Of a stretch of DNA of 64,000 nucleotides, positions 53,024 to 62,727 are shown piece after piece (the stretch's first letter is position 1; each line of letters opens with the position of its first letter). The DNA comes from Corynebacterium poyangense (lineage in GTDB: Bacteria > Actinomycetota > Actinomycetes > Mycobacteriales > Mycobacteriaceae). The stretch spans positions 310,001 through 374,000 of the forward strand of contig NZ_CP046884.1 in assembly GCF_014522205.1 (NCBI RefSeq), read 5' to 3'. Under the pieces are notes generated by a model. The model saw only the letters and a list, made by a program, of their open reading frames with translations, made no database searches and was not told the origin of the DNA. The translations under genes were made by a program, and so were the position numbers.

Positions 53024-53061
53024 TATGCAAATAAGTTTATAACTGGCTAGGGTAGTGAGTT

Positions 53062-54252
53062 GTGAGCATTCAACACAATTCAGGCTATGGGCCGGCCGTT
53101 GACATGGCCCGCAAAGCTGCTAGCGCTACGGGGGAGAATCCCTTTCGATTTGCTGTGGTTGGTTTTGGGCAAATTTCCCAACAAGCCTTCGTGCCGGGCC
53201 TGGCACAGCTTCCTGGGGCTCAGCTAAAAGCGGTTGTCACTGGTTCAGTTGAGAAAGAAACGGCACTGAGTAAAGCAGGGATTGATACCTATAGCTATGA
53301 GGAATACCTAGCATTGCTGCAGCGCGATGACATTGACGGGGTATATATTGCTACCCCAATTTTCCACCACCGGGACCACAGTATTGCCGCCCTCGAAGCC
53401 GGGAAACCAGTGCTTTTAGAAAAGCCGATGGCAGACAGTGTGTCAGCGGCAGAAGATATTCTTTCTGCCGTGCAGCGAACCGGCACGCCCCTCATGGTGG
53501 CTTATCGCATGCATCAGGATGCGTTCATGGTGGAATTGGTTCAGCTAATAAAATCCGGCAAAATCGGAGAGCCACGCATTTTTAGCTCAGTTTTTAGCCA
53601 CGACATCAAAGAAGAAAACCATCGAGGGCATTCTGGATTCTGGGGTGGGCCAGTCCCAGACTTTGGCGCCTACCCCTTAAACCTGGTGCGTCACCTCTTC
53701 CGGGCAGAGCCTTGTAAAGTCCAAGCGCTAGGAATCACCTCTGATGATCGCAACTTCAATTTCGAGGATGGGGTTGCGGTGAACCTGGAATTTCCTGAAG
53801 GGAAACTAGCCCAATATATCCTGAGCTACAACGCCGCTGATCACGACTATTTTTCAATAGTCGGATCACGAGGGGTCCTAAGCTCTGATAGCTGCTTTAG
53901 CTATTCCCCCGACTCGCCACGACGCTACCACCTAGAATCTGAAGAGCAACCTGAAAAGAGCGTGGATTATCAGGCTCAGGTGGTGGATCAATTTGCTGGG
54001 GAAACGCAGTACTTTATTGATTGCGTCCGGGGTGCAGCAGAGATTGAGCCTAATGCAGAAGAAGGCTTGGCTGATATTAGGGTGTGTGCTGCCATTGAAC
54101 AATCCCTCCGCAGTGGAGAGACTATTTCTCTTCCGCGGCGAGAGTTTCGACGTGAGCTTGAACCGGATCAGGTTCGTTGTATTGAACCCCTGTCGGAAGA
54201 TCAAGTCCCTGAGGATGAGGATTTAGTGGACCAGGTTGCCCAGGACCGGTGA
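53062..54252 (+). CDS. Gfo/Idh/MocA family oxidoreductase
   Basis: NAD(P)-dependent sugar or polyol dehydrogenase-like protein, 396 residues. The Rossmann part has FAVVGFGQISQQAFVPGL, and LLEKPMADSVSAA is the EKP motif carrying the catalytic Lys. A C-terminal beta-sheet domain starts near residue 150 (GEPRIFSSVFSHD). The C-terminal ~30 residues are very acidic (LSEDQVPEDEDLVDQV). GTG start. The substrate is not evident from context; fadH lies downstream but is separated by a dyad. Confidence 0.87.
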   Translation: MSIQHNSGYGPAVDMARKAASATGENPFRFAVVGFGQISQQAFVPGLAQLPGAQLKAVVTGSVEKETALSKAGIDTYSYEEYLALLQRDDIDGVYIATPIFHHRDHSIAALEAGKPVLLEKPMADSVSAAEDILSAVQRTGTPLMVAYRMHQDAFMVELVQLIKSGKIGEPRIFSSVFSHDIKEENHRGHSGFWGGPVPDFGAYPLNLVRHLFRAEPCKVQALGITSDDRNFNFEDGVAVNLEFPEGKLAQYILSYNAADHDYFSIVGSRGVLSSDSCFSYSPDSPRRYHLESEEQPEKSVDYQAQVVDQFAGETQYFIDCVRGAAEIEPNAEEGLADIRVCAAIEQSLRSGETISLPRREFRRELEPDQVRCIEPLSEDQVPEDEDLVDQVAQDR

Positions 54253-54279
54253 GGTGGGCGTCGAACCTATCTGATAACA

Positions 54280-54308
54280 GTTTTCATTAACGGCATGTTA
54301 GTGAAAAC
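54280..54308. promoter_or_regulatory. Dyad immediately upstream of fadH
   Basis: GTTTTCATTAAC (54280-54291) and GTTAGTGAAAAC (54297-54308) are complementary at 11 of 12 positions with a 5-base spacer. The dyad lies 20-48 bases upstream of the fadH start at 54328, where a repressor would block transcription. It could alternatively be a terminator for the preceding gene, though no T run follows. It also argues against the in-frame start at 54295, which lies inside the dyad. Confidence 0.5.
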
Positions 54309-54327
54309 CTCCGTATCCTTGGAGCGT

Positions 54328-55422
54328 ATGAGTATGACGGTTCAAGGAATAATAGCTCGGTCCCAAGGAGCACCAGTAGAACAAGTTGACGTTGTGATCC
54401 CGGATCCCGGACCTCATGATGTGATTGTTCGGATTCAAGCTTGCGGGGTGTGTCACACTGACTTGGCTTATCGAGATGGGGATATTGAAGATGCTTTTCC
54501 GTTCTTGCTTGGGCATGAAGCAGCAGGGATCGTGGAACGTATCGGTGATGAGGTCACTCACGTAGCCGAAGGGGACTTCGTCGTCCTCAACTGGCGGGCC
54601 GTTTGTGGGGAATGTCGGGCCTGCAGAAAAGGCCAGTCCCATTACTGCTTTAATACCCACAATGCTTCTCAGCGCATGACGCTTAGCGATGGCACCGAAC
54701 TTACCCCGGCTTTGGGAATTGGCGCTTTTGCTGAAAAAACCCTCGTTCATGAGGGGCAATGCACCAAAGTTAATCCTGATGAGGATCCCGCCGCCGCCGG
54801 GCTTTTGGGGTGCGGGATTATGGCTGGTTTAGGTGCAGCCGTTAATACCGCTCGGATTGCGCGGGGTGAGTCAGTCGCGGTGTTTGGCTGTGGAGGTGTT
54901 GGGATGGCCGCTATTGCCGGCGCGGTTCTTAACGGGGCGTCCACGGTTATTGCGGTTGATATTGATGACCGAAAACTAGCGCGAGCCCAGGAGTTTGGGG
55001 CTACCCACACCCTGAATAACAAGGGGTTAAGTACTGAGGAGGTAGCGTCCCGTATCGCGGATATGAACGGCGGAGTAGGAACCGACGTCACTATCGATGC
55101 GGTAGGGATTATGCCCACCTGGCAACAAGCTTTTTATTCTCGAGACTTCGCCGGCCGCATGGTGATGGTCGGAGTCCCTAACCTCACCGATCACGTTGAT
55201 GTTCCAGCCATCGACTTATATTCCCGCGGTGGTTCAGTAAGCCCTGCGTGGTATGGGGATTGTCTTCCTGAGCGTGATTTCCCGGCCTATGTGGATTTAC
55301 ATCTTCAAGGACGTTTTCCGCTGGGGGATTTTGTGTCAGAAAAGATCGGCCTCGGTGATATTGAACAGGCTTTTAAGACTATGAAAGCCGGAGACGTACT
55401 GCGTTCAGTGGTGGTGATCTAA
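54328..55422 (+). CDS. fadH: Mycothiol-dependent formaldehyde dehydrogenase
   Basis: Zinc-dependent medium-chain dehydrogenase that oxidises S-hydroxymethyl-mycothiol to S-formyl-mycothiol in formaldehyde detoxification. The catalytic zinc site is ACGVCHTD and GHEAAGIV; the structural zinc cluster is [15 protein letters not shown]. The NAD site is [14 protein letters not shown] with [10 protein letters not shown]. The start [17 protein letters not shown] aligns with the known corynebacterial FadH N-terminus, and GGAG lies just upstream. It is followed after 2 bases by an MBL hydrolase, the usual partner in mycothiol-producing actinobacteria. Confidence 0.92.
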   Translation: MSMTVQGIIARSQGAPVEQVDVVIPDPGPHDVIVRIQACGVCHTDLAYRDGDIEDAFPFLLGHEAAGIVERIGDEVTHVAEGDFVVLNWRAVCGECRACRKGQSHYCFNTHNASQRMTLSDGTELTPALGIGAFAEKTLVHEGQCTKVNPDEDPAAAGLLGCGIMAGLGAAVNTARIARGESVAVFGCGGVGMAAIAGAVLNGASTVIAVDIDDRKLARAQEFGATHTLNNKGLSTEEVASRIADMNGGVGTDVTIDAVGIMPTWQQAFYSRDFAGRMVMVGVPNLTDHVDVPAIDLYSRGGSVSPAWYGDCLPERDFPAYVDLHLQGRFPLGDFVSEKIGLGDIEQAFKTMKAGDVLRSVVVI

Positions 55423-55424
55423 AA

Positions 55425-56057
55425 ATGCCTGGACTCAAGATTGACCATGTGTTAACTCATGGTGTTTTTGCGCTCGACGGCGGCGAATGGGAAGTAGATA
55501 ACAATATCTGGATTGTTGGTGATGACACCGAAGTCTTTATTATCGACGCCGCACACGACGCAGCCCCTATCCTCGACGCCGTAGGGGAGCGGAAGGTCAA
55601 AGGCATCTTGTGTACCCATGCGCATAATGACCACATCACGGTTGCGCCGGAATTGTCGAAACGTCTAGATGCGCCGATCTGGGTTCATCCGGGGGATGAG
55701 ATGTTATGGGTAGAAACCCATCCGGAGGAAAAATTCCAGTCTCTAGCAGACGGGCAGGAGTTGAGTATCACCGGCGCGGAACTTCGAGTTCTTAACACCC
55801 CGGGGCACTCACCCGGTTCCTGTTGTTTCTATTTCCCGGAAGCTGGCGAGCTATTTTCTGGAGATACTCTGTTCCAGGGTGGACCGGGTGCTACCGGCGG
55901 GCGATCCTATACATCGTTTCCTACCATCATCGAATCAATTCGCGGATCTTTGCTCACGCTGCCTCCGGAAACTATCGTCCACACCGGGCATGGAGATCAC
56001 ACCACCATTGGCGCCGAGGCACCTCATCTTGAGGAGTGGATTCGACGCGGATACTAG
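55425..56057 (+). CDS. MBL-fold hydrolase, probable S-formyl-mycothiol hydrolase partner of FadH
   Basis: A 210-residue glyoxalase II-like metallo-hydrolase. Metal ligands are in CTHAHNDHITVAP (HxHxDH), LNTPGHSPGS, LFSGDTLF and HTGHGDHTTI. It begins 2 bases after fadH, so it is co-translated. This gene pair is conserved in mycobacteria and corynebacteria. A role in releasing formate from S-formyl-mycothiol, or in hydrolysing other mycothiol thioesters, is inferred from that context and the fold. Confidence 0.87.
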   Translation: MPGLKIDHVLTHGVFALDGGEWEVDNNIWIVGDDTEVFIIDAAHDAAPILDAVGERKVKGILCTHAHNDHITVAPELSKRLDAPIWVHPGDEMLWVETHPEEKFQSLADGQELSITGAELRVLNTPGHSPGSCCFYFPEAGELFSGDTLFQGGPGATGGRSYTSFPTIIESIRGSLLTLPPETIVHTGHGDHTTIGAEAPHLEEWIRRGY

Positions 56058-56112
56058 GGGGTTTATCTCCCCGATCCCCTAGAGTCAGCCAGATGTTCCC
56101 ATCTTCCCGGGG

Positions 56113-57042
56113 TTATTTGACCTCGGGAACTTTGACCTCGCCGGAAGCCACCTTTGCTAGTTCCTGGGTGATAACAGCTTGGAATTGCTCATATGGTTGA
56201 GCACCACCAATGAATTTTGTCCCCACATAAAAGCTCGGGGTGCCGGTAACGCCAATGCTGGCGGCTTGTTGCTGGGCGTTAGCCAACACATCATCAAACT
56301 CTTTACTGGTGGCATCGGCCCTGAATTTCTCTAAGTTTGGCACCCTGACTTCTTTTGCGATTTCCACAAAGTCATCAATACTGAGCTCCCGTTGATTGCC
56401 CTCCTCATCAGAAGTCTTCTTAAAGAGCGCATTTTTATACTCAAAGAACTTATTCTGCGCAGCAGCAGCGCGGGCAGCCTTAGCAGCAGCAATGGAATTA
56501 TCCCCGTGAGCCGGAACATCATTCCATTCCAAGCGCACTAACCCCTTATTAACGTAGTCCTTGATAATGAGAGGTTCTGTTTCCTCATTGAAATGCTGGC
56601 AGTAGGGGCAATAAAAATCCGAATACTCGCTAATAACTACCGGGGCATCGAGAGCGCCGATGCTCAACGGGTCTGCGGAGTTGCGACGATGCACAGAGAG
56701 AACATCGGAGCTATCTTCTGGTTCTCGCCCAGGCCCCGAAATCGTGGCATCATAACTGCCATCACTCTGCGGCCGCGGAACATTGGTGATTTTTCCGGCA
56801 TGCGCTCGAGCGGCGAGCTCCTGGGTGGTAGGGGTGGCGGTTTGATGCCCAAGGACATAACCACCCACCGCCGCAACTGCAATGAGGACCGCAGCGCAAA
56901 GCCACGCTATGGCCGGAATAGCCTTCCAACTACGGGAAGATGGCGGTGCGGAAACCCCAGCCGTAGGTGACTGATCTGCAGTGGCAAGACCATGAGTGTC
57001 GGATACGTTATTGAGGTCCGGGGAATCATCTCTGTGACTCAT
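56113..57042 (-). CDS. DsbA-family thioredoxin-like membrane protein
   Basis: Extracytoplasmic thiol oxidoreductase of 309 residues. It has a disordered acidic N-terminus, one membrane segment (about residues 43-65), a linker, and a DsbA-like thioredoxin fold with active site FYCPYCQHF and an inserted helical domain. The cis-Pro is in VTGTPSFYVG. It probably helps form disulfides in exported proteins. It lies 6 bases downstream of rmlA and may share that transcript, though a functional link to rhamnose synthesis is not obvious. Confidence 0.9.
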   Translation of the reverse strand: MSHRDDSPDLNNVSDTHGLATADQSPTAGVSAPPSSRSWKAIPAIAWLCAAVLIAVAAVGGYVLGHQTATPTTQELAARAHAGKITNVPRPQSDGSYDATISGPGREPEDSSDVLSVHRRNSADPLSIGALDAPVVISEYSDFYCPYCQHFNEETEPLIIKDYVNKGLVRLEWNDVPAHGDNSIAAAKAARAAAAQNKFFEYKNALFKKTSDEEGNQRELSIDDFVEIAKEVRVPNLEKFRADATSKEFDDVLANAQQQAASIGVTGTPSFYVGTKFIGGAQPYEQFQAVITQELAKVASGEVKVPEVK

Positions 57043-57048
57043 GGTTTC

Positions 57049-57951
57049 TTAGCGTAGTACGTGTTCCCCCGAAGATTCTTCATGGCATGGCAAGGTCGCT
57101 GCTTCAAGAAGATACTGCCCGTAACCAGACTTAAGGAGCTGGGATCCTAATTTCCTTAGTTGAGCTGCATCGATAAACCCTGAGCGGTAGGCCGCAACCT
57201 CGGGGCTGCCGATAATTTGCCCCGTGCGCTTTTGAAGGACTTCGACGTATGCGGAAGCTTCACTCATCGAATCAATAGTCCCGGTATCTAGCCACACATC
57301 ACCGTGATGCATTCGTCGAACCTGAAGTTGTTGGCGCCGAAGATATTCTTCGTTGACGCTGGTGATTTCTAATTCCCCGCGGGCCGACGGGGTAATGGTA
57401 CGCGCTATATTTACGACCTGATTGTCATAAAAGTACAACCCCACCACTGCATAGTGAGACTTCGGGTGCTCCGGTTTTTCTTCAATGCTGTGCGCCTGTC
57501 CGTACTGGTCAAACTCCACCACCCCATAGCGCTGGGGTTGGGCTACCTTATAGGCGAAAATGGTGCCGCCGCTATTGTCCACGGAATCTCTGAGTGAGCT
57601 GCTAAAACCTCGACCATCAAAGATATTATCGCCCAGAACTAAAGCGACGTTGTCGTTGCCAATGAAATCTTCACCGATGAGGAATGCTTGGGCTAGCCCC
57701 TCGGGCCGGGCCTGGACAGCGTAGCTTAAAGAGACTCCCCATTGACTCCCATCGGACAGAAGGCGACGGAAAGCAGGTGCATCTTCCGGGGTGGTGATAA
57801 TGAGGATCTCGCGGATTCCCGCCTGGATGAGGGTAGTTAGCGGGTAGTACACCATCGGCTTGTCATAGATGGGCATGAGCTGCTTGGAAATCCCTTGGGT
57901 AATAGGGTAGAGCCGGGTTCCTGATCCCCCCGCGAGGATTATTCCTTTCAT
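57049..57951 (-). CDS. rmlA: Glucose-1-phosphate thymidylyltransferase
   Basis: First enzyme of dTDP-L-rhamnose synthesis: dTTP plus glucose-1-phosphate gives dTDP-glucose. The 300-residue protein has the nucleotide-binding loop [14 protein letters not shown], the [11 protein letters not shown] segment, VLGDNIFDG with the metal-binding Asp, and [19 protein letters not shown]. Rhamnose is part of the linker joining arabinogalactan to peptidoglycan in Corynebacteriales, so the pathway is essential. It lies 3 bases after rmlCD. Confidence 0.96.
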   Translation of the reverse strand: MKGIILAGGSGTRLYPITQGISKQLMPIYDKPMVYYPLTTLIQAGIREILIITTPEDAPAFRRLLSDGSQWGVSLSYAVQARPEGLAQAFLIGEDFIGNDNVALVLGDNIFDGRGFSSSLRDSVDNSGGTIFAYKVAQPQRYGVVEFDQYGQAHSIEEKPEHPKSHYAVVGLYFYDNQVVNIARTITPSARGELEITSVNEEYLRRQQLQVRRMHHGDVWLDTGTIDSMSEASAYVEVLQKRTGQIIGSPEVAAYRSGFIDAAQLRKLGSQLLKSGYGQYLLEAATLPCHEESSGEHVLR

Positions 57952-57954
57952 TGC

Positions 57955-59373
57955 TTAACTCACCTCAGCTACATACGTTGGCAAAACGTCACGCCAATCT
58001 CGCGGATAAAAGCCGGTTTCTTGAATCTTATCGAGCTTGAGCGTGGAATGAGCTGGGCGAGGTGCTAAAGACACACCTTGAGCGGCTGAGTATTCCTCGG
58101 TGCTGACGACGGTGATTTCTTCGGGGCGGCGCCCCCTGAGCTGAAAAACGTGTTGCGCTAATTCCGCGAAGCTCAGCTGTGGTCCGCTATTGGATAGGTG
58201 ATAAATTCCGCTAGGGGCCTGGTTGTCCAGCAGATGTATGATGCCGCGCGCTAAGTCTTGGCTAAAAGTGGGGCGACCGTGCTGGTCGCCGACTACCGAG
58301 GGAGATGCGCCGGCATCGGCGAGAGAAACCATGGTGCGGATAAAATTACGTCCAGCGCCTATCACCCACGAGGTACGGATGATGTAGTGCCGGGGGCAGC
58401 CTAAGGCAGCTAACTCCCCGGCAGCTTTGCTGCAACCGTAGACATTAAGGGGAGAAGGGAAGTCTTGTTCTTCCCACTCCAGCCGGGTGCCATCAAATAC
58501 GTAGTCTGTGGACACCTGGACAAAGGGGATGTGATAGCGCTGGGCTACTTGGGCTAGAAGGCCAGGCCCTGCCGCATTAATCTGCCACGCATCTCGACGC
58601 CCCTCAGCGCTTTCAGCCTGATCGACGCTAGTAAACGCTGCTGCATTAATGATGGCTCGGTAACGTCGCCAATCCAGATTCGCAAGAGTTTCGGGGGCAG
58701 TGAGGTCAAGGTGGGGAGACGACCCGGGGCGTCGGGAACTAAACTCAACCTCTGCTTCCCGATTCTGGCTACAGAACTCCTCCCGGAGAGCCTGGGCCAA
58801 CTGCCCCTCGGAACCGACCACCAGAATTTTTTGCTGTGGCACCGGAGTGGCTTGAGCCAGCGGCGGATGATGGCGGTCCTTCTCGGAGATGACGGCATCA
58901 CTGAGCGGTATAGGCCAGGCAATATCTAAGGCCGGGTCAGCCAGATTCACCGCAGAATAATGTGCCTCTGGACTCCAGTGATCGGTCACCAAGTAGCTAT
59001 AAACAGTTTCTTCGCTGAGGGTTTGAAAGCCATTAGCTACCCCGCGCGGAACAAAAACAGCTGTTTCTGGGCCTATCACTCGGCTAACCACTTTGCCAAA
59101 GGTGGGGGAGTTCTCTCTGACATCGCACCATGCGCAAAATACATTGCCGTGGGCCACGGAAATGAATTTGTCCCAAGGTTCTGCATGAAGTCCCCGAGTC
59201 ACGCCACGTCGAGAGTTAAAAGAAAGGTTGTGTTGAACCGGACGGAAATCCGGCAACCCGGCCGCCACCATCTTTTCTCGCTGCCAGTTTTCCTTGAACC
59301 ACCCACGCTGATCCCCATGCAGGGTAAGGTCACACACCACTAAACCTGCAATACCTGTGCGATGAATCATCAC
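57955..59373 (-). CDS. rmlCD: Fused dTDP-4-dehydrorhamnose 3,5-epimerase / reductase
   Basis: Bifunctional enzyme of 472 residues for the last two steps of dTDP-rhamnose synthesis. Residues 1 to about 185 are RmlC (cupin epimerase; DLTLHGDQRGWFKENWQ, GVTRGLHAEPWDKF with the catalytic His, GVANGFQTLSEETVYSY). From about 205 it is RmlD (ILVVGSEGQLAQAL NAD site, STDYVFDGT, YGCSKAAGE with the Tyr-x3-Lys pair). The fusion is typical of Corynebacterium; mycobacteria have separate genes. It lies between rmlB and rmlA with almost no spacing. Confidence 0.95.
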   Translation of the reverse strand: MMIHRTGIAGLVVCDLTLHGDQRGWFKENWQREKMVAAGLPDFRPVQHNLSFNSRRGVTRGLHAEPWDKFISVAHGNVFCAWCDVRENSPTFGKVVSRVIGPETAVFVPRGVANGFQTLSEETVYSYLVTDHWSPEAHYSAVNLADPALDIAWPIPLSDAVISEKDRHHPPLAQATPVPQQKILVVGSEGQLAQALREEFCSQNREAEVEFSSRRPGSSPHLDLTAPETLANLDWRRYRAIINAAAFTSVDQAESAEGRRDAWQINAAGPGLLAQVAQRYHIPFVQVSTDYVFDGTRLEWEEQDFPSPLNVYGCSKAAGELAALGCPRHYIIRTSWVIGAGRNFIRTMVSLADAGASPSVVGDQHGRPTFSQDLARGIIHLLDNQAPSGIYHLSNSGPQLSFAELAQHVFQLRGRRPEEITVVSTEEYSAAQGVSLAPRPAHSTLKLDKIQETGFYPRDWRDVLPTYVAEVS

Positions 59374-60745
<1,372 letters not shown>

Positions 60746-60749
<4 letters not shown>

Positions 60750-61462
60750 GGCAGCCTCTTCGCTAATAGTACGTCAGCTAAAATATTTACTCCGTTAATA
60801 AGAGGCTGTCCTTTACTCATGGAATACTCGGTATAAAGGATATCTACCGGTTCTTCTGATACTCTCCACTTCATGTGATCCATCAATGCCACAAATTCTG
60901 AGGCGTGAGACATACCGTTCATTCGCAAATTAAGTTCCGTCGCTACTTTTTTATTAAAAACTCGAAGCCCATTATGAGAGTCAGTTAAACCTAAGCGGCG
61001 AATGCGCGGGGATAGAGCCACAACAGTACGAAGCACAAGTCTTTTTATCAGGGGAACCTGGTCATCATCTTTTCGAGGGCGGCCAAACCGAGTCCCGACG
61101 ATGATGTCGAGCGGTTCGTTCCGCAGACGTTCCACCATAGTTACCACGTCTTTTACTTGGTGTTGCCCATCAGCATCAAAGGTGACAAAGTAGCGCGCAC
61201 CGGGTTGGGAGCGGGCATATTCCACCCCAGTTTGGATGGCTGCCCCTTGTCCTAGATTCACCGGATGGTTTACCAAATGAGCGCCTGCTGCCTGAATTTC
61301 AGTAGCGGAGTTATCTGCCGAACCATCATTAACAGCCACGATATTGGGGAAAGTCTGGCGAGCGTTGCTGAGCACGTCACGGATGACGCTGCCTTCATTG
61401 AAGCAGGGGACAATTAGCCACGTGTCGGAAAAATCCGAAGCGGCTGAATTAGCGTTTTCCAT
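60746..61462 (-). CDS. GT2-family glycosyltransferase (polyprenyl-phosphate sugar transferase-like)
   Basis: A 238-residue GT-A fold enzyme without membrane helices. WLIVPCFNEGSVIRDVL, AVNDGSADNS and the metal-binding TFDADGQHQ motif (D-x-D) are clear, followed by GTRFGRPRK. It resembles enzymes that move a sugar from a nucleotide donor to polyprenyl phosphate. With DUF2304, a flippase-like protein and the rml genes adjacent, it probably works in cell-envelope glycan assembly. The donor sugar cannot be told. Confidence 0.9.
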
Positions 61463-61520
61463 GAAAAATCCTCATGCTTCCCCGCCGGTGGCAAGATACA
61501 AAAGCGATACTAAGGGGATA

Positions 61521-62720
61521 TTAGCGCATCCCCGCGAGGTGTACAGCGGTGCCACTAAGAGGGCCGATGACTAACGCTGCGCAAACGCCCCAACTTAGGG
61601 GGAATGGTAGGAGTAGCACTCCAAAGGCCACCACGGAGGCGATGATCCAGCCACCCACGTAGCGAGAATGCTTTTCGATGGCCAAGCTCGCTGCGCCAGT
61701 AATAATGAGTGTTCCGGTGCAGGCTGAAGCAAAGGTGAAGATTGCTAAGACTAGTCCCGGCACCCAAAAATCCTCGCCGTAGAGCAGGGTGAGTAGCCAC
61801 GGTCCCACCGCCCAGGCCGCTAGTGCGCCAAGCAGTCCGACGCTTAACACCGCCGCTACCGGCATAAGGAGCGTGTGAGTTAAGCGCTCTTTGTTGTCTA
61901 CAAATCGCACAATGAGTGCGGATTGGAACCGCGTCAGCGGAACCAGAATAGGGGCTCGGGTGAGGCTCACTGCCAAAATAACTCCCGCCACGGTAACTCC
62001 AGATGAAGCGGTTGTGGGATGTAACCCCTGGCTGACTTGCACAAACACCGGGAATCCTGTGATGAGTGCTGCCGATGCGCCGGTAGCTGCCATTGCTGAT
62101 AATGTTCGACGCCTTAACGTAGCTGCATTGACATCAGTAAGTGCGCTAAAGATGAGCTTCCGATGGGGACTACCTGCTAACACCACGAGCCAGGCGGCAG
62201 CGCCGATAACCGTGATGAGCATGAATGATCCTAAGCCCCACTCACAGAACCATGCGAGGAAAGATAAGACTAAGCGCAAGGTGGCGTCGAGGGCCAATAA
62301 ACTGGCGTAGTGATGCCACAGGGCGAGGCCAGACAGCACTCCGGATAAAACCGCCTGGAAGATGTATCCGGCTAAACCTAAAGCCAAGATTGCGGTTCCT
62401 ACGTATTGATGGGAATCAACGATAAGTGGCATCCAGATACCCGAGGTGAAAGTGACTCCGAGTACAGCTATCAGCGCTATCCACCCACCTAGTTTCCAGG
62501 GTTGTGCATTATTTCCTGGGGAAGACTGATGTTGGGCATTGGATACCCCTCGGGTGGTTTCTTGCATGAGGCCATCGGCGCAACCGCCAAGGGCGAAAAA
62601 TAGCCCCCAGTAGGCTTGGAATTGGTCTGCGCCTGAGGCGCCGAGCGCCCAGGCGGCAATTGACATGATGATGAAGCCAGAAAGCGCCGAATAAATGGTG
62701 GCGTAGCTGAGCCAACGCAT
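61521..62720 (-). CDS. Multi-spanning membrane protein, polysaccharide exporter/flippase-like
   Basis: A 399-residue protein with about 12 hydrophobic segments and few charged loops. The arrangement, with GLFFALGGCADGLMQETTRGVSN near the start, resembles Wzx/MATE-type lipid-linked oligosaccharide flippases of the MOP superfamily, and context (GT2, DUF2304, rml genes) agrees. No catalytic motif is visible. The assignment is by topology and neighbourhood. Confidence 0.7.
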   Translation of the reverse strand: MRWLSYATIYSALSGFIIMSIAAWALGASGADQFQAYWGLFFALGGCADGLMQETTRGVSNAQHQSSPGNNAQPWKLGGWIALIAVLGVTFTSGIWMPLIVDSHQYVGTAILALGLAGYIFQAVLSGVLSGLALWHHYASLLALDATLRLVLSFLAWFCEWGLGSFMLITVIGAAAWLVVLAGSPHRKLIFSALTDVNAATLRRRTLSAMAATGASAALITGFPVFVQVSQGLHPTTASSGVTVAGVILAVSLTRAPILVPLTRFQSALIVRFVDNKERLTHTLLMPVAAVLSVGLLGALAAWAVGPWLLTLLYGEDFWVPGLVLAIFTFASACTGTLIITGAASLAIEKHSRYVGGWIIASVVAFGVLLLPFPLSWGVCAALVIGPLSGTAVHLAGMR

Positions 62721-62727
62721 AAGAAAA

